Assembly: GCF_014197535.1 (NCBI RefSeq)
Contig: NZ_JACIFV010000024.1
Coordinates: 40,037-104,036 of the forward strand
DNA: 64,000 bases
Direction of reading: 5' to 3'
DNA from: Rhizobium aethiopicum
Lineage (GTDB): Bacteria > Pseudomonadota > Alphaproteobacteria > Rhizobiales > Rhizobiaceae
Shown: positions 43,302 to 51,847 of the stretch, one piece after another
How positions within the stretch are numbered: the first letter of the stretch is position 1
How the letters are laid out: each line of letters opens with the position of its first letter
Program-made: the position numbers and the translations under genes
The notes under the pieces: generated by a model
Seen by the model: the letters and a program-made list of their open reading frames with translations, nothing else
What the model was told of the DNA's origin: nothing
The model's database searches: none

Positions 43302-44642
43302 TCAGCTCTCAGCCGTTTCCTTGGCGCGCCGGGCCCGGATCGCCGCGGCGATGAAGACGCGCGACAGGCCGTGATAGAGCGGCTCGCGCGACAGGATGCG
43401 CGAGGTGATGTAGCCGATCATCGATACCGCCATGATCGGAATGACGGCCTGATGGTCGCCTGTCATTTCCAGAATGATGACGAAAGCGGTCATCGGCGCC
43501 TGCACCACGCCGGAGAAATACCCGGCCATGCCGAGAATGGCCGCAAGCGCGATACTGCTGCCCATGATCTGGCCGATCGTGCTGCCGAAGCCGGCGCCGA
43601 CGGAGAGCGACGGCGCGAAGATGCCGCCCGGAATGCCCGACATCATCGACAGAAAACCCGCGAGAAGCTTTTCCAGGAAGAACAGCAGGGGCAGGGGATT
43701 GCCCTCGACGGCGCCTTTCGCCTGGACGTAGCCCGTCCCGAAGGTCATGCCGCCCGAGAGGATGCCGATCGCCGCGACCACAAGGCCGCAGGCCGCTGCC
43801 AGCATCACCATCCGCCGCAGCGGCTGCGGATGCGCCCACCGGCGAACGTGCTGACCGAGATGCAGCGCAAGCCCGCTGAAAGCCGCACCCAGTGCGCCGC
43901 CGCCGATGCCGCAGACCAGCACCAGTTCCCAGTCGCGTACCGATGCGGGTGCGACCGCGGCGGAGCCGAAATAATTGTAGCTGCCGGCAAGTCCGAGCGC
44001 GGCAAGGCCCGAAAGGATGACGGCCGTCAACACCAGGCCGTTCGCACGGGACTCATAGGTCCGGCTCATTTCCTCGATGGCGAAGACGATGCCGGCGAGC
44101 GGCGTGTTGAAGGCGGCGGCGATGCCGGCCGCCGAGCCGGCGAGGATCAGCCCGCGCGCCTGCGCCATGCCGCCGAAGCGGGCGACGGCCAGCATGATCG
44201 ATGCGCCCACCTGCACGGTCGGCCCCTCACGGCCAATCGATGCACCGCTCGCGAGCCCCACCACGGTCAGCAGGATCTTGCCGAAGACGAGCCGCAGCGA
44301 CAGCAGCCGAGTGCGGTCCTCCGGATCACGCAGATGCCGCGCGGCAATCGCCTGCGGAATGCCGCTGCCCTGTGCGTTCGGGAAGAATGTCGCGGCGAGA
44401 TAGGCCGACAGCATGAAGCCGAGCGGGGTGATGAGGAGCGGCAGCAGAAAGCTCCATTGCCCCGCGGTCACGCCGGCAAAGCCGCGCTGCGCCAGATCCG
44501 CAAGCCTGGCGAAGCCGACGCTGATGACGCCGATCGCAAAGGCGCCGAACCAGAAGATCAGCCGCGGACGCCAGAGGGAGAAGGAGCCCCAAAGGACACG
44601 CGATCTACGGAGAAGTCTGGACTTGCGATGGAACACGGGCAT
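43302..44642 (-). CDS. ClC family chloride channel or antiporter
   Basis: A 446-residue membrane protein with the ClC filter motifs: GSGIPQ (about residue 93), GREGPTVQVG with the gating glutamate (near 139), and GIFAPSLSVGAGFG (about 340). About eleven to twelve hydrophobic segments are present. The second, proton-side glutamate of exchangers was not located with certainty, so channel or Cl-/H+ antiport remains open. Convergent with the Rrf2 gene, with no bases between the two stops. Confidence 0.9.
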   Translation of the reverse strand: MPVFHRKSRLLRRSRVLWGSFSLWRPRLIFWFGAFAIGVISVGFARLADLAQRGFAGVTAGQWSFLLPLLITPLGFMLSAYLAATFFPNAQGSGIPQAIAARHLRDPEDRTRLLSLRLVFGKILLTVVGLASGASIGREGPTVQVGASIMLAVARFGGMAQARGLILAGSAAGIAAAFNTPLAGIVFAIEEMSRTYESRANGLVLTAVILSGLAALGLAGSYNYFGSAAVAPASVRDWELVLVCGIGGGALGAAFSGLALHLGQHVRRWAHPQPLRRMVMLAAACGLVVAAIGILSGGMTFGTGYVQAKGAVEGNPLPLLFFLEKLLAGFLSMMSGIPGGIFAPSLSVGAGFGSTIGQIMGSSIALAAILGMAGYFSGVVQAPMTAFVIILEMTGDHQAVIPIMAVSMIGYITSRILSREPLYHGLSRVFIAAAIRARRAKETAES

Positions 44643-44756
44643 GCCGGAGCGCGGATGTTGGACAGGCTTCTTCCTAAACCGGTTTGCAGGGAATGGGCCA
44701 CCTCTTTCTTCCGAAAATTGCTACTGTGATTGCGGCCTGACAGCTTTCGCCACTCA

Positions 44757-46409
44757 TCATCGATCGCTGACCGCCGCCCGCGGGTTGACCCAGGGCTCCT
44801 GGTTCGAGCGCGCCAGCGGCTGCTTGCCGAGGATATGGTCGGCCGCCTTCTCACCGGTCATGATCGACGGGCCGTTCAGGTTGCCGTAGGTGACATGCGG
44901 AAAGATCGAGCTGTCGGCGACACGTAAGCCGTCGACGCCGATCACCCGCGTCTGCGGATCGACCACCGCCATCGGGTCTTCCTTGGCGCCCATCTTGCAG
45001 GTGCCGCAGGGGTGATAGGCGCTTTCCAGATGTTCGCGCAGGAAGGCGTCGATTTCATCGTCGCTCTGGACGCCTTCGCCCGGCTGGATCTCCGGGCCGC
45101 GATAGGCGTCGAAGGCCTTCTGCCCGAAGATCTCGCGGGTCAGCCGTACGCAGTGGCGGAACTTCTCCCAGTCTTCCGGATGGCTCATATAGTTGAAGCG
45201 CAGCACAGGATCGGCCTTCGGGTCGGGCGAGCGCAGCGTTACGCTGCCGCGCGATTTCGACAGGTTGTAGCCGACATGCACCTGGAAGCCATGGCTCTTG
45301 GCCGCCGCCTTGCCGTCATAGCTGATCGCAACGGGGAGGAAATGATACTGGATATCGGGCTGCTTCAGCCCGGGTGCCGAGCGCAGGAAGGCGCAGGCTT
45401 CGAACTGGTTGGAAGCGCCGAGCCCGCCCTTGGACAAGAGCCATTGCGCGCCTGCCACCCCCTGCCAGAACCAGGGCAGCCAGGAATAGAGCGATACCGG
45501 CTTGGTGCTGACCTGCTGGAAATAGAACTCCATATGGTCCTGCAGGTTGGCGCCGACACCAGGACGGTCGACCTTCACCTCGATGCCCATTTCCTTCAGA
45601 TGCTCGGCCGGACCGATGCCCGACAGCATCAGAAGCTTCGGCGAGTTGAAGGAGGAGGCCGCGACGATCACCTCGCGGTTCGTCTTCACCACCTCTGTCC
45701 TACCGCCGCGTTCGATCTCGACGCCGGTCGCCCGGCCGTTCTCGATGACGATCCGGCGCGCCAGGCCGTAGATGATGCCGACATTTGCCCGCTTCAGCGC
45801 CGGTTTCAGATAGGCGTTGGCGGCAGACCAGCGGCGGCCGGCAAAGATGGTCTGTTCCATCAGGCCGAAGCCTTCCTGCTTGCTGCCGTTATAATCCTCC
45901 GTCGTCTCGAAGCCCGCCTGCTTGCCGGCCTCGACGAAGGCCCGGAAGAGCGGATTGGTGAAGCCGCCGCGCTGCACGTGCAGCGGCCCGTCCGTTCCGC
46001 GCCAACCCTCCTCACCGCCATGCGAATGTTCCATCCGCTTGAAATAGGGGAGAACGTCGGCATAGGCCCAGCCGCCGGCGCCGAGCTCTTCCCAGCGGTT
46101 GAAGTCCTCGGCATGGCCACGCACATAGACCATGCCGTTGATCGAGGACGAGCCGCCGATCACCTTGCCGCGCGGCGCGGTGATGCGCCGGTTGTTGAGG
46201 TTCGGCTCCGGCTCGGAGAGATAGCCCCAATTGTAGCGCTTCATGCTCATCGGCCAGGCAAGCGCTGCCGGCATCTGGATGAACGGCCCGAAATCGCTGC
46301 CGCCCGCCTCGATGACGAGAACGCTGTTCTTACCGTCTTCGGAGAGGCGGTAGGCGAGGGCGGAGCCGGCCGAGCCGGAGCCGATGATGACGAAATCTGC
46401 TTGTTGCAT
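44757..46409 (-). CDS. betA: Choline dehydrogenase
   Basis: A 550-residue GMC oxidoreductase. The FAD motif GSGSAGSALAYRLSED is at residues 9-24; GGSSSINGMVYVRGH and the later signature SSFNSPKLLMLSGIGP are present; the active-site His-Asn region is SAYHPCGTCKMG and YGNLNGPSIM. It oxidises choline to betaine aldehyde at the membrane. The E. coli enzyme has 556 residues. It is the third gene of the bet operon, 200 bases after betB, with a palindromic element in that gap, so expression may be reduced or depend on readthrough. Confidence 0.95.
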   Translation of the reverse strand: MQQADFVIIGSGSAGSALAYRLSEDGKNSVLVIEAGGSDFGPFIQMPAALAWPMSMKRYNWGYLSEPEPNLNNRRITAPRGKVIGGSSSINGMVYVRGHAEDFNRWEELGAGGWAYADVLPYFKRMEHSHGGEEGWRGTDGPLHVQRGGFTNPLFRAFVEAGKQAGFETTEDYNGSKQEGFGLMEQTIFAGRRWSAANAYLKPALKRANVGIIYGLARRIVIENGRATGVEIERGGRTEVVKTNREVIVAASSFNSPKLLMLSGIGPAEHLKEMGIEVKVDRPGVGANLQDHMEFYFQQVSTKPVSLYSWLPWFWQGVAGAQWLLSKGGLGASNQFEACAFLRSAPGLKQPDIQYHFLPVAISYDGKAAAKSHGFQVHVGYNLSKSRGSVTLRSPDPKADPVLRFNYMSHPEDWEKFRHCVRLTREIFGQKAFDAYRGPEIQPGEGVQSDDEIDAFLREHLESAYHPCGTCKMGAKEDPMAVVDPQTRVIGVDGLRVADSSIFPHVTYGNLNGPSIMTGEKAADHILGKQPLARSNQEPWVNPRAAVSDR

Positions 46410-46448
46410 GACGTTCCCTTAGATTTCTTTTGCAACGTGGGAATTAAA

Positions 46449-46598
46449 ACCCCGCCCCAAACCCCTCCCCACAAGGGGGAGGGGCTTAATCTGCCGCTCC
46501 GCCTCACTCCGCCATCAACGTAGCGACGGGTGCGGTCGAAGTGCGACGGTGCGGCACGCTAAGCCCCTCCCCCTTGTGGGGAGGGGTTGGGGAGGGGT
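46449..46598. repeat. GC-rich palindromic element, copy B, between betB and betA
   Basis: The left arm begins ACCCCGCCCCAAACCCCTCC and the right arm (46560-46598) ends GGAGGGGTTGGGGAGGGGT. It shares its arms with the elements at 11165 and 58358, and its inner right sequence (CGGTGCGGCACG) with the latter. It sits within the bet operon. Confidence 0.9.
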
Positions 46599-46609
46599 CT
46601 TCACTCTCC

Positions 46610-48073
46610 TCAATAAGGCGCCGCCACCGGCCCCATGCCGACGTAAACCGTCTTCAGCTCGGAATAATGCTCCAGCGCCGCCAGCGAATTCTCCCGGCCG
46701 AAGCCGGATTGTTTCGAGCCGCCGAAGGGGATTTCCACCGGGCAGAGATTATAGGTGTTGATCCACAGCGTGCCGGCCTCCAGCCGGCCGACGACGCGGT
46801 GGGCGCGGGTGAGGTCGGCGGTGAAGACGCCGCCGGAGAGGCCGAATTCGCTGGCATTGGCGCGCGCGATCACCTCGTCCTCAGCGTCGAAATCGAGCAC
46901 CGACATCACGGGCCCGAAGATCTCCTCGCGGGCGATGGTCATGTCGTCGGTGACATCGGCAAAGACGGTCGGCTGCACGTAATAGCCTTCACCCGCGATA
47001 TTGTTCGGAATGCCGCCGCCGGCAACGAGCGTTGCGCCCTCGGCCTTGCCCTTCTCGATATAGGCAATCACCTTCTCGCGCTGCGCCCAGGACGCCATTG
47101 GGCCGATCTGCGTCGCCTCATCAAGCGGATCGCCGATCAGCATCGCCTCGGTGCGCGCCTTCAGCCGCTTGAGGAATTCCGCCTTAACAGTCTTCTGCAC
47201 GAAGACGCGCGTGCCGTTCGAGCAGACCTGGCCCGTGGAATAGAAGTTGCCGAGCATCGCCCCGCCGACCGCAGAATCGAGATCGGCGTCGTCGAACACG
47301 ATCAAAGGCGACTTGCCGCCGAGCTCCATCGTCACATGCTTGAGGTTGCCGGCGGCGGCGGCCGCGACCCTGCGGCCGGTCGGCACCGAGCCGGTGAGCG
47401 ACACCTTGGCGACATCGGGATGGTTGACGAGCAGCGGCCCGGTGTCGCGGTCGCCCTGAATGACGTTGAAGAGCCCCTTCGGCAGCCCCGCCTCATGCAG
47501 GATCTCGGCGATCTTCAAGGCGCCGAGCGGCGTGTTCTCGGAGGGCTTGAACACCATGGCATTGCCGCAGACAAGCGCCGGGGCAGCCTTCCAGCAGGCG
47601 ATCTGCTGCGGATAATTCCAGGCGCCGATGCCGACGCAGACGCCGAGCGGCACGCGCTTGGTATAGGCAAAATCCTGCCCGAGGGGGATATGGGCGCCGT
47701 TGAGGCCGGCGGGTGCGACGCCGCCGAAAAATTCGAAGGCATCCGCACCCGAGGTCGGGTCGGCGACGATCGTTTCCTGGATCGGCTTGCCGGTATCGAG
47801 CGTCTCCAGTTCGGAAAGCTCGCGGTTGCGTTGGCGCATGATCTCGGCGGCGCGCTTGAGGATGCGGCCGCGCGCCATCGGGCTCATCGCCGCCCATTCC
47901 GGCTGGGCGCGTTTGGCCGCGGCAATCGCCTTTTCGACGATTGCGGGCGTTGCCGCATGCAGCCGGGCGATCACTTCGCCGGTTGCGGGATAGAGGCTCT
48001 CGATGACGGTGCCGTCGGTATCCTCGACATATTCGCCGTCGATGAAGTGCGAGGCTTTCGGCTGGGCTTTCAT
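46610..48073 (-). CDS. betB: Betaine aldehyde dehydrogenase
   Basis: A 487-residue aldehyde dehydrogenase: NPxG-type GIGAWNYPQQIACWKAAPAL, the catalytic Glu in MELGGKSPLIVFDD (about residue 250) and Cys in STGQVCSNGTRVFV (about 284). It oxidises betaine aldehyde to glycine betaine with NAD(P), giving osmoprotection and a carbon and nitrogen source. The ATG is one base beyond the betI stop, with a GGGGGAGG stretch as ribosome site within the end of betI (reading on the minus strand it appears as ...AAGGAC near the start), so coupling is likely. Confidence 0.95.
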   Translation of the reverse strand: MKAQPKASHFIDGEYVEDTDGTVIESLYPATGEVIARLHAATPAIVEKAIAAAKRAQPEWAAMSPMARGRILKRAAEIMRQRNRELSELETLDTGKPIQETIVADPTSGADAFEFFGGVAPAGLNGAHIPLGQDFAYTKRVPLGVCVGIGAWNYPQQIACWKAAPALVCGNAMVFKPSENTPLGALKIAEILHEAGLPKGLFNVIQGDRDTGPLLVNHPDVAKVSLTGSVPTGRRVAAAAAGNLKHVTMELGGKSPLIVFDDADLDSAVGGAMLGNFYSTGQVCSNGTRVFVQKTVKAEFLKRLKARTEAMLIGDPLDEATQIGPMASWAQREKVIAYIEKGKAEGATLVAGGGIPNNIAGEGYYVQPTVFADVTDDMTIAREEIFGPVMSVLDFDAEDEVIARANASEFGLSGGVFTADLTRAHRVVGRLEAGTLWINTYNLCPVEIPFGGSKQSGFGRENSLAALEHYSELKTVYVGMGPVAAPY

Positions 48074-48074
48074 G

Positions 48075-48671
48075 TCATTTGTCCTTGGGGGAGGTGGTGG
48101 ATAGAAGCGCGTTCAGATAATCCTCCGTCAGCGCGATCGAGGCTTCGATGCCGATCGGCGCCGATTTCAGACTCTGCCTGATATAGAGCCCGTCGATCAT
48201 CGCCGCAGCGCCCTCGGCGATGCGTTCTGCGGCGTCGGCCGGCAGCAGCGCCTTGAGGTCGGCAAGCAGGTTCGAACGCAGCCGGCTGGCATAGATCACC
48301 AGAAAGCGCCGCGTCTCCTCGGAACGCTGCGCTTCGGCATAAAAGGCAAGCCAGGCGGCAATCGTCTCCGGTGCGAACTGGTCGGCGTTGAAGCTGACGC
48401 GGATCACCGCCGAAAGCCGCTCGCGCGGCGTCCTGGCGGCTTTCAGCGCCGCCACCGCATCCTGGCGCAACTGTCTCAGCAGCGAGCGGATCGTCTCGAT
48501 CAGCAATTGCTCCTTGCTGCCGAAGTAATGATGGGCGAGGGCAGGCGACACGCCGGCCTGGCGGGCGATGTCGGACATGGTAACGGCAAGCGAGCCGTGA
48601 TCGCCGATCACCCGCAGCGCCGCATCGACAAGCGCCTTGCGGCGCACCGGCTCCATTCCGACTTTTGGCAA
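48075..48671 (-). CDS. betI: BetI, choline-sensing TetR repressor
   Basis: A 198-residue TetR protein. Its start is set at TTG 48671, giving PKVGMEPVRRKALVDAALR, the beginning that BetI proteins share; an ATG at 48698 or 48725 would add residues, and the latter lies in the operator. The DNA-binding part is VTMSDIARQAGVSPALAHHY and FGSKEQLLIETIR; the rest keeps QRSEETRRFLVIYASRL and the ending GLYIRQSLKSAPIGIEASIA. It represses the bet genes in the absence of choline. First gene of betI-betB-betA. Confidence 0.9.
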   Translation of the reverse strand: MPKVGMEPVRRKALVDAALRVIGDHGSLAVTMSDIARQAGVSPALAHHYFGSKEQLLIETIRSLLRQLRQDAVAALKAARTPRERLSAVIRVSFNADQFAPETIAAWLAFYAEAQRSEETRRFLVIYASRLRSNLLADLKALLPADAAERIAEGAAAMIDGLYIRQSLKSAPIGIEASIALTEDYLNALLSTTSPKDK

Positions 48672-48705
48672 CACCGCCACTCCCTGAAACGCAGACATCT
48701 TATTT

Positions 48706-48725
48706 TTGATTGACTGATCAATCAA
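48706..48725. promoter_or_regulatory. BetI operator
   Basis: A perfect eight-base inverted repeat, TTGATTGA and TCAATCAA, with a four-base centre (CTGA). It lies 34 bases ahead of the proposed betI start and 86 bases ahead of the divergent hdeD-like gene. Position and TTGATTGA-type half-sites fit the known BetI sites of proteobacteria, and it may control both directions. Confidence 0.85.
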
Positions 48726-48811
48726 TAAAAATCTTTCTCGGTCTCGCGCACGGTCACATCTTTCCCCGGGTCATCGCTGCAACATATTCCAAGCTACGGG
48801 GAGGTGCGTTT

Positions 48812-49355
48812 ATGGCGGATATCTTCGACGAAACGCCGACATCGCAACTGCAGTCGAAATGGATCTGGTTCGTCGGCCTCGGCGTGCTGCTCTTGGTCTG
48901 CGGTCTGATCGCGCTCGGCAACCTGATGCTCGCCACTGTCGTCTCGGTCTATTACGTCGGCATGCTCATGCTGTTCGGCGGCGTGACCTATCTCGTTCAT
49001 GCCTTTCAGGTGCGTGGCTGGGATCATGTGCTCTTCTGGACGCTGAGCGGCCTGCTCTACGTGTTTGCCGGCATCGCAGCCTTCGTCAATCCGATCCTGA
49101 CATCGGCGGCGCTGACGCTGTTTCTGTCGCTCGCCCTCGTCATCGCCGGCGTCTTCCGCACCTGGGTCGGAAGGCGCATGAAGCCAGCCAAAGGCTGGGG
49201 CTGGATCGTGGCAAGCGGCGTCATCACCGCGCTTGCCGGTTTCGGCGCTCGGCTGGCCGGTCAACAGCCTCTGGGTCCTCGGCCTGTTCCTGGCCGTCGA
49301 TCTCATTGTTCAGGGCTGGACGATGATCGCCTTCGGCCTCGGCATCCGCAGCTGA
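48812..49355 (+). pseudogene. HdeD-like membrane protein, frameshifted
   Basis: The first 143 codons give a typical HdeD-like protein with four to five membrane segments (WFVGLGVLLLVCGLIALGNL, MLMLFGGVTYLVHAF, SGLLYVFAGIAAFVNP). After ALAGF at base 49243 the frame leaves the family; the expected last segment (ALGWPVNSLWVLGLFLAVDL, then WTMIAFGLGIRS) continues in another frame from 49245 and stops at 49353-49355. A one-base gain or, given the usual spacing, a five-base loss would explain it. In the present frame it reads on to 49393 with an unrelated tail, so the last membrane helix is lost. HdeD helps in acid stress in E. coli; here it is divergent from betI and may share its operator. Confidence 0.7.
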
Positions 49356-49550
49356 AACAGTGGAAGGCCGTTTCTTTTTTGACAAGGACATGACGGGGGA
49401 TTAGACTTTAGGGATTAGGGCCAATCCGGGTTATGCGGATGGTTTCCATGCGAATGCACCACAGCACCGGCGCAATCGCCGAGATGCCGAAAATGGTCAT
49501 GCGTCCCCCAAAGGCAGGGTACTGCCGGAAGAAAAAAAGGGAGGAAGTTC

Positions 49551-49793
49551 ATGCCGATGGTCACCGTTTCCCTCTCTCCGCAACAGGCAGCGGGCATCCG
49601 TGCCGCCGTCGACACGGGTGGTTACGCCTCGAGCAGTGAGGTCGTCCGCGAGGCGCTTCGTCTCTGGGATACCGCCCGCAAGCTCGGCGACATCAAGGCC
49701 GACCTGCTCGACGACGAGAGCGTCGCCTCCGGCGGCAGATGCGTCGCCGACATGTTTGCCGATCACGAGGCGCAGCGCCGTCGCTCCGCCTGA
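49551..49793 (+). CDS. ParD-type antitoxin, orphan
   Basis: An 80-residue protein with a ribbon-helix-helix DNA-binding start (VTVSLSPQQAAGIRAAVDTG, GYASSSEVVREALRLWD), which is ParD type, and a C-terminal tail that normally wraps a ParE toxin. Downstream, 159 bases later, begins an EAL-domain gene and not a toxin; nothing upstream fits either. A ribosome site GGGAGGAAG precedes ATG 49551. It may be a leftover of a lost pair, or act as an antidote or regulator. Confidence 0.85.
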   Translation: MPMVTVSLSPQQAAGIRAAVDTGGYASSSEVVREALRLWDTARKLGDIKADLLDDESVASGGRCVADMFADHEAQRRRSA

Positions 49794-49952
49794 ACAAGCG
49801 CCTGATTGTATTGGCGAATTCGAATGAACGCGGAACGCGTGCCCGCGAGCCGCGTCTTTCACAAAACTTTCATATTGACGAAAGGGTTCGTTGATCCTTC
49901 TGCGGCAAGTTCCTGAGCAAGAAGAACAAGTCGCAGTGGAGAACTGCCCGCG

Positions 49953-51770
49953 ATGAAGACTGGAATATCTTTGGCTGCCGCCGTCGAGCCCGGCGTGCTC
50001 CGCCGTTATGCCAGCGATCAGATCGTAACCCTTGCCAAGCTCGTGGTCGAGAACGCCTTCCAGCCGATCGTCGAAGCCGGCACCGGTACGGTGTTCGGTT
50101 ACGAGTCCCTGATGCGCGGTCAGGAACGCATCGGCTACGACACGCCGGCCGACATTCTCGACGAGGCGCACCGGACCGGCCAGCTGCTGCAGCTCGAACA
50201 GATGGTCGCCAGCCGCGCGCTCGCCAAGTTCGCGACGCTGTCGAATTTCTCCACCGCGACGCTGTTCCTCAATCTCGATGTCCGGCTGATCCCCGATGGC
50301 GAGCGCCTGGTCGAGAGCCTGCTCCAACATTTGCGGACAGCCAATATTCCGCCGTCGTCCATCTGTTTCGAATTCTCCGAACGTTTCGACAATACCAGCG
50401 TGCCCGAATTCGCCGCCCTGGTTTCGAAGCTGCGCAAGGCCGGCTTCAAGCTGGCGATCGACGATTTCGGCGTCGGTCACGGCGAGATGAAGCTGCTCTG
50501 CGATCATGCCGTGGACTATCTGAAGATCGACCGCCATTTCGTCGCCGAGATCGACCGCAGCCCGCGCAAGCGCCATCTGTTGAAGAGCATCGTCAATATC
50601 GCCCATGTGCTGGGCACGCGCGTCATCGCCGAAGGCATCGAGACCGAGGCGGAATTCATCGCCTGCCGCGAATATGGCGTCGATCTCGTCCAGGGCTGGT
50701 TCATTTCCCGCCCGACGACGCATATATCCGAGCTCGCCCCGTCCTTTCCGCATCTGCAGGAGCTCGGCAAGAGCAAGCGCGGCAGCCAGTCGCTGGACGA
50801 GATCCTCATCCGCAAGCAGATCGAGCTGCTGCCGACGGTTTACGAGAATGACAGCATCGACAGCGTCTTCGAACTTTTCCGCCGTAATCCGCGCCAGGCC
50901 TTTTTTCCTGTCCTCAACGCCAACAACGAGCCGCGCGGCATCATCCACGAGCAGCATCTCAAAGAGTATATCTATCAGCCCTTCGGCCGTGACCTCCTGA
51001 AGAACAAGATGTACGAGCGCTCCATTTCGCATTTCGTCGAGATGGCGCCGATCGTCGGCCTCGACAGCGATGCCGAGCAGCTGATGGCGATCTTCGCCAA
51101 TATGGAGGGCAGCAACTGCCTGATCCTGACCGACAATATGCGTTATGCCGGCGTCGTCTCCGCCGCTTCGCTGATCAAGGTCATCAACGAGAAACAGCTG
51201 AAGACCGCCCAGGACCAGAATCCTCTGACCGGCCTGCCGGGCAATCGCGCCATCCGGGACTTCATGCGCCAGTCCGGCCGCGACGGCGATGAGGTCCGCC
51301 ATTTCTGCTATTGCGATTTCGACAATTTCAAGCCGTTCAACGATGCCTACGGCTTCCATCTCGGCGACCATGCGATCTCGCTCTTCGCCGCGTTGATGCG
51401 CCGCTATTTCTTCGCCGAGCGCCATTTCCTCGGCCATGTCGGCGGCGATGATTTCTTCATCGGCGTCGTCGGCTGGACGAAGGAGGAGCTGACCGAGATC
51501 CTCGACCGGCTGATCAGCGATTTCCACGACGACGTGCTCGATCTTTATTCCGACGAGCACCGCGCCGCCGGCCGCATCCTCGGCCACGACCGCACCGGCG
51601 CCGAGGCCCTGTTCCCGCTGATGCGCTGCTCGATCGGCGTTCTCGAACTGCCGGAAGGCCTCGTCATCGACGATATCAACCGCGTCAGCGCCGAAATCGC
51701 CGTCATCAAGTCGGCCGCCAAGGAGAGCGAGGAGGGCCTCGCTTTCCATTTCCTGGGCGAGGCGAATTGA
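49953..51770 (+). CDS. EAL-CBS-GGDEF cyclic-di-GMP protein
   Basis: A 605-residue protein. The EAL domain (about 35-275) retains the metal and catalytic set: YESLMR for EAL, FLNLD, FEFSER, IDDFGVGH, DYLKIDRHF, AEGIETEAE and QGWFISRP. A CBS pair follows (about 280-410; VYENDSIDSVFELFRRNPRQ). The GGDEF domain is C-terminal (about 420-600) with GGDDF in place of GGDEF and no RxxD inhibitory site. It would chiefly break down c-di-GMP, with the CBS pair perhaps sensing nucleotides. Domain order is the reverse of usual GGDEF-EAL proteins. No membrane segment. Confidence 0.9.
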   Translation: MKTGISLAAAVEPGVLRRYASDQIVTLAKLVVENAFQPIVEAGTGTVFGYESLMRGQERIGYDTPADILDEAHRTGQLLQLEQMVASRALAKFATLSNFSTATLFLNLDVRLIPDGERLVESLLQHLRTANIPPSSICFEFSERFDNTSVPEFAALVSKLRKAGFKLAIDDFGVGHGEMKLLCDHAVDYLKIDRHFVAEIDRSPRKRHLLKSIVNIAHVLGTRVIAEGIETEAEFIACREYGVDLVQGWFISRPTTHISELAPSFPHLQELGKSKRGSQSLDEILIRKQIELLPTVYENDSIDSVFELFRRNPRQAFFPVLNANNEPRGIIHEQHLKEYIYQPFGRDLLKNKMYERSISHFVEMAPIVGLDSDAEQLMAIFANMEGSNCLILTDNMRYAGVVSAASLIKVINEKQLKTAQDQNPLTGLPGNRAIRDFMRQSGRDGDEVRHFCYCDFDNFKPFNDAYGFHLGDHAISLFAALMRRYFFAERHFLGHVGGDDFFIGVVGWTKEELTEILDRLISDFHDDVLDLYSDEHRAAGRILGHDRTGAEALFPLMRCSIGVLELPEGLVIDDINRVSAEIAVIKSAAKESEEGLAFHFLGEAN

Positions 51771-51847
51771 CGCCCTTGCCGCTTCCAGCCTTCCCAAGCC
51801 GGTCGGGCTGATCTATTCCGAACCTTCGGGATCAGGAGGGCCGCGCC

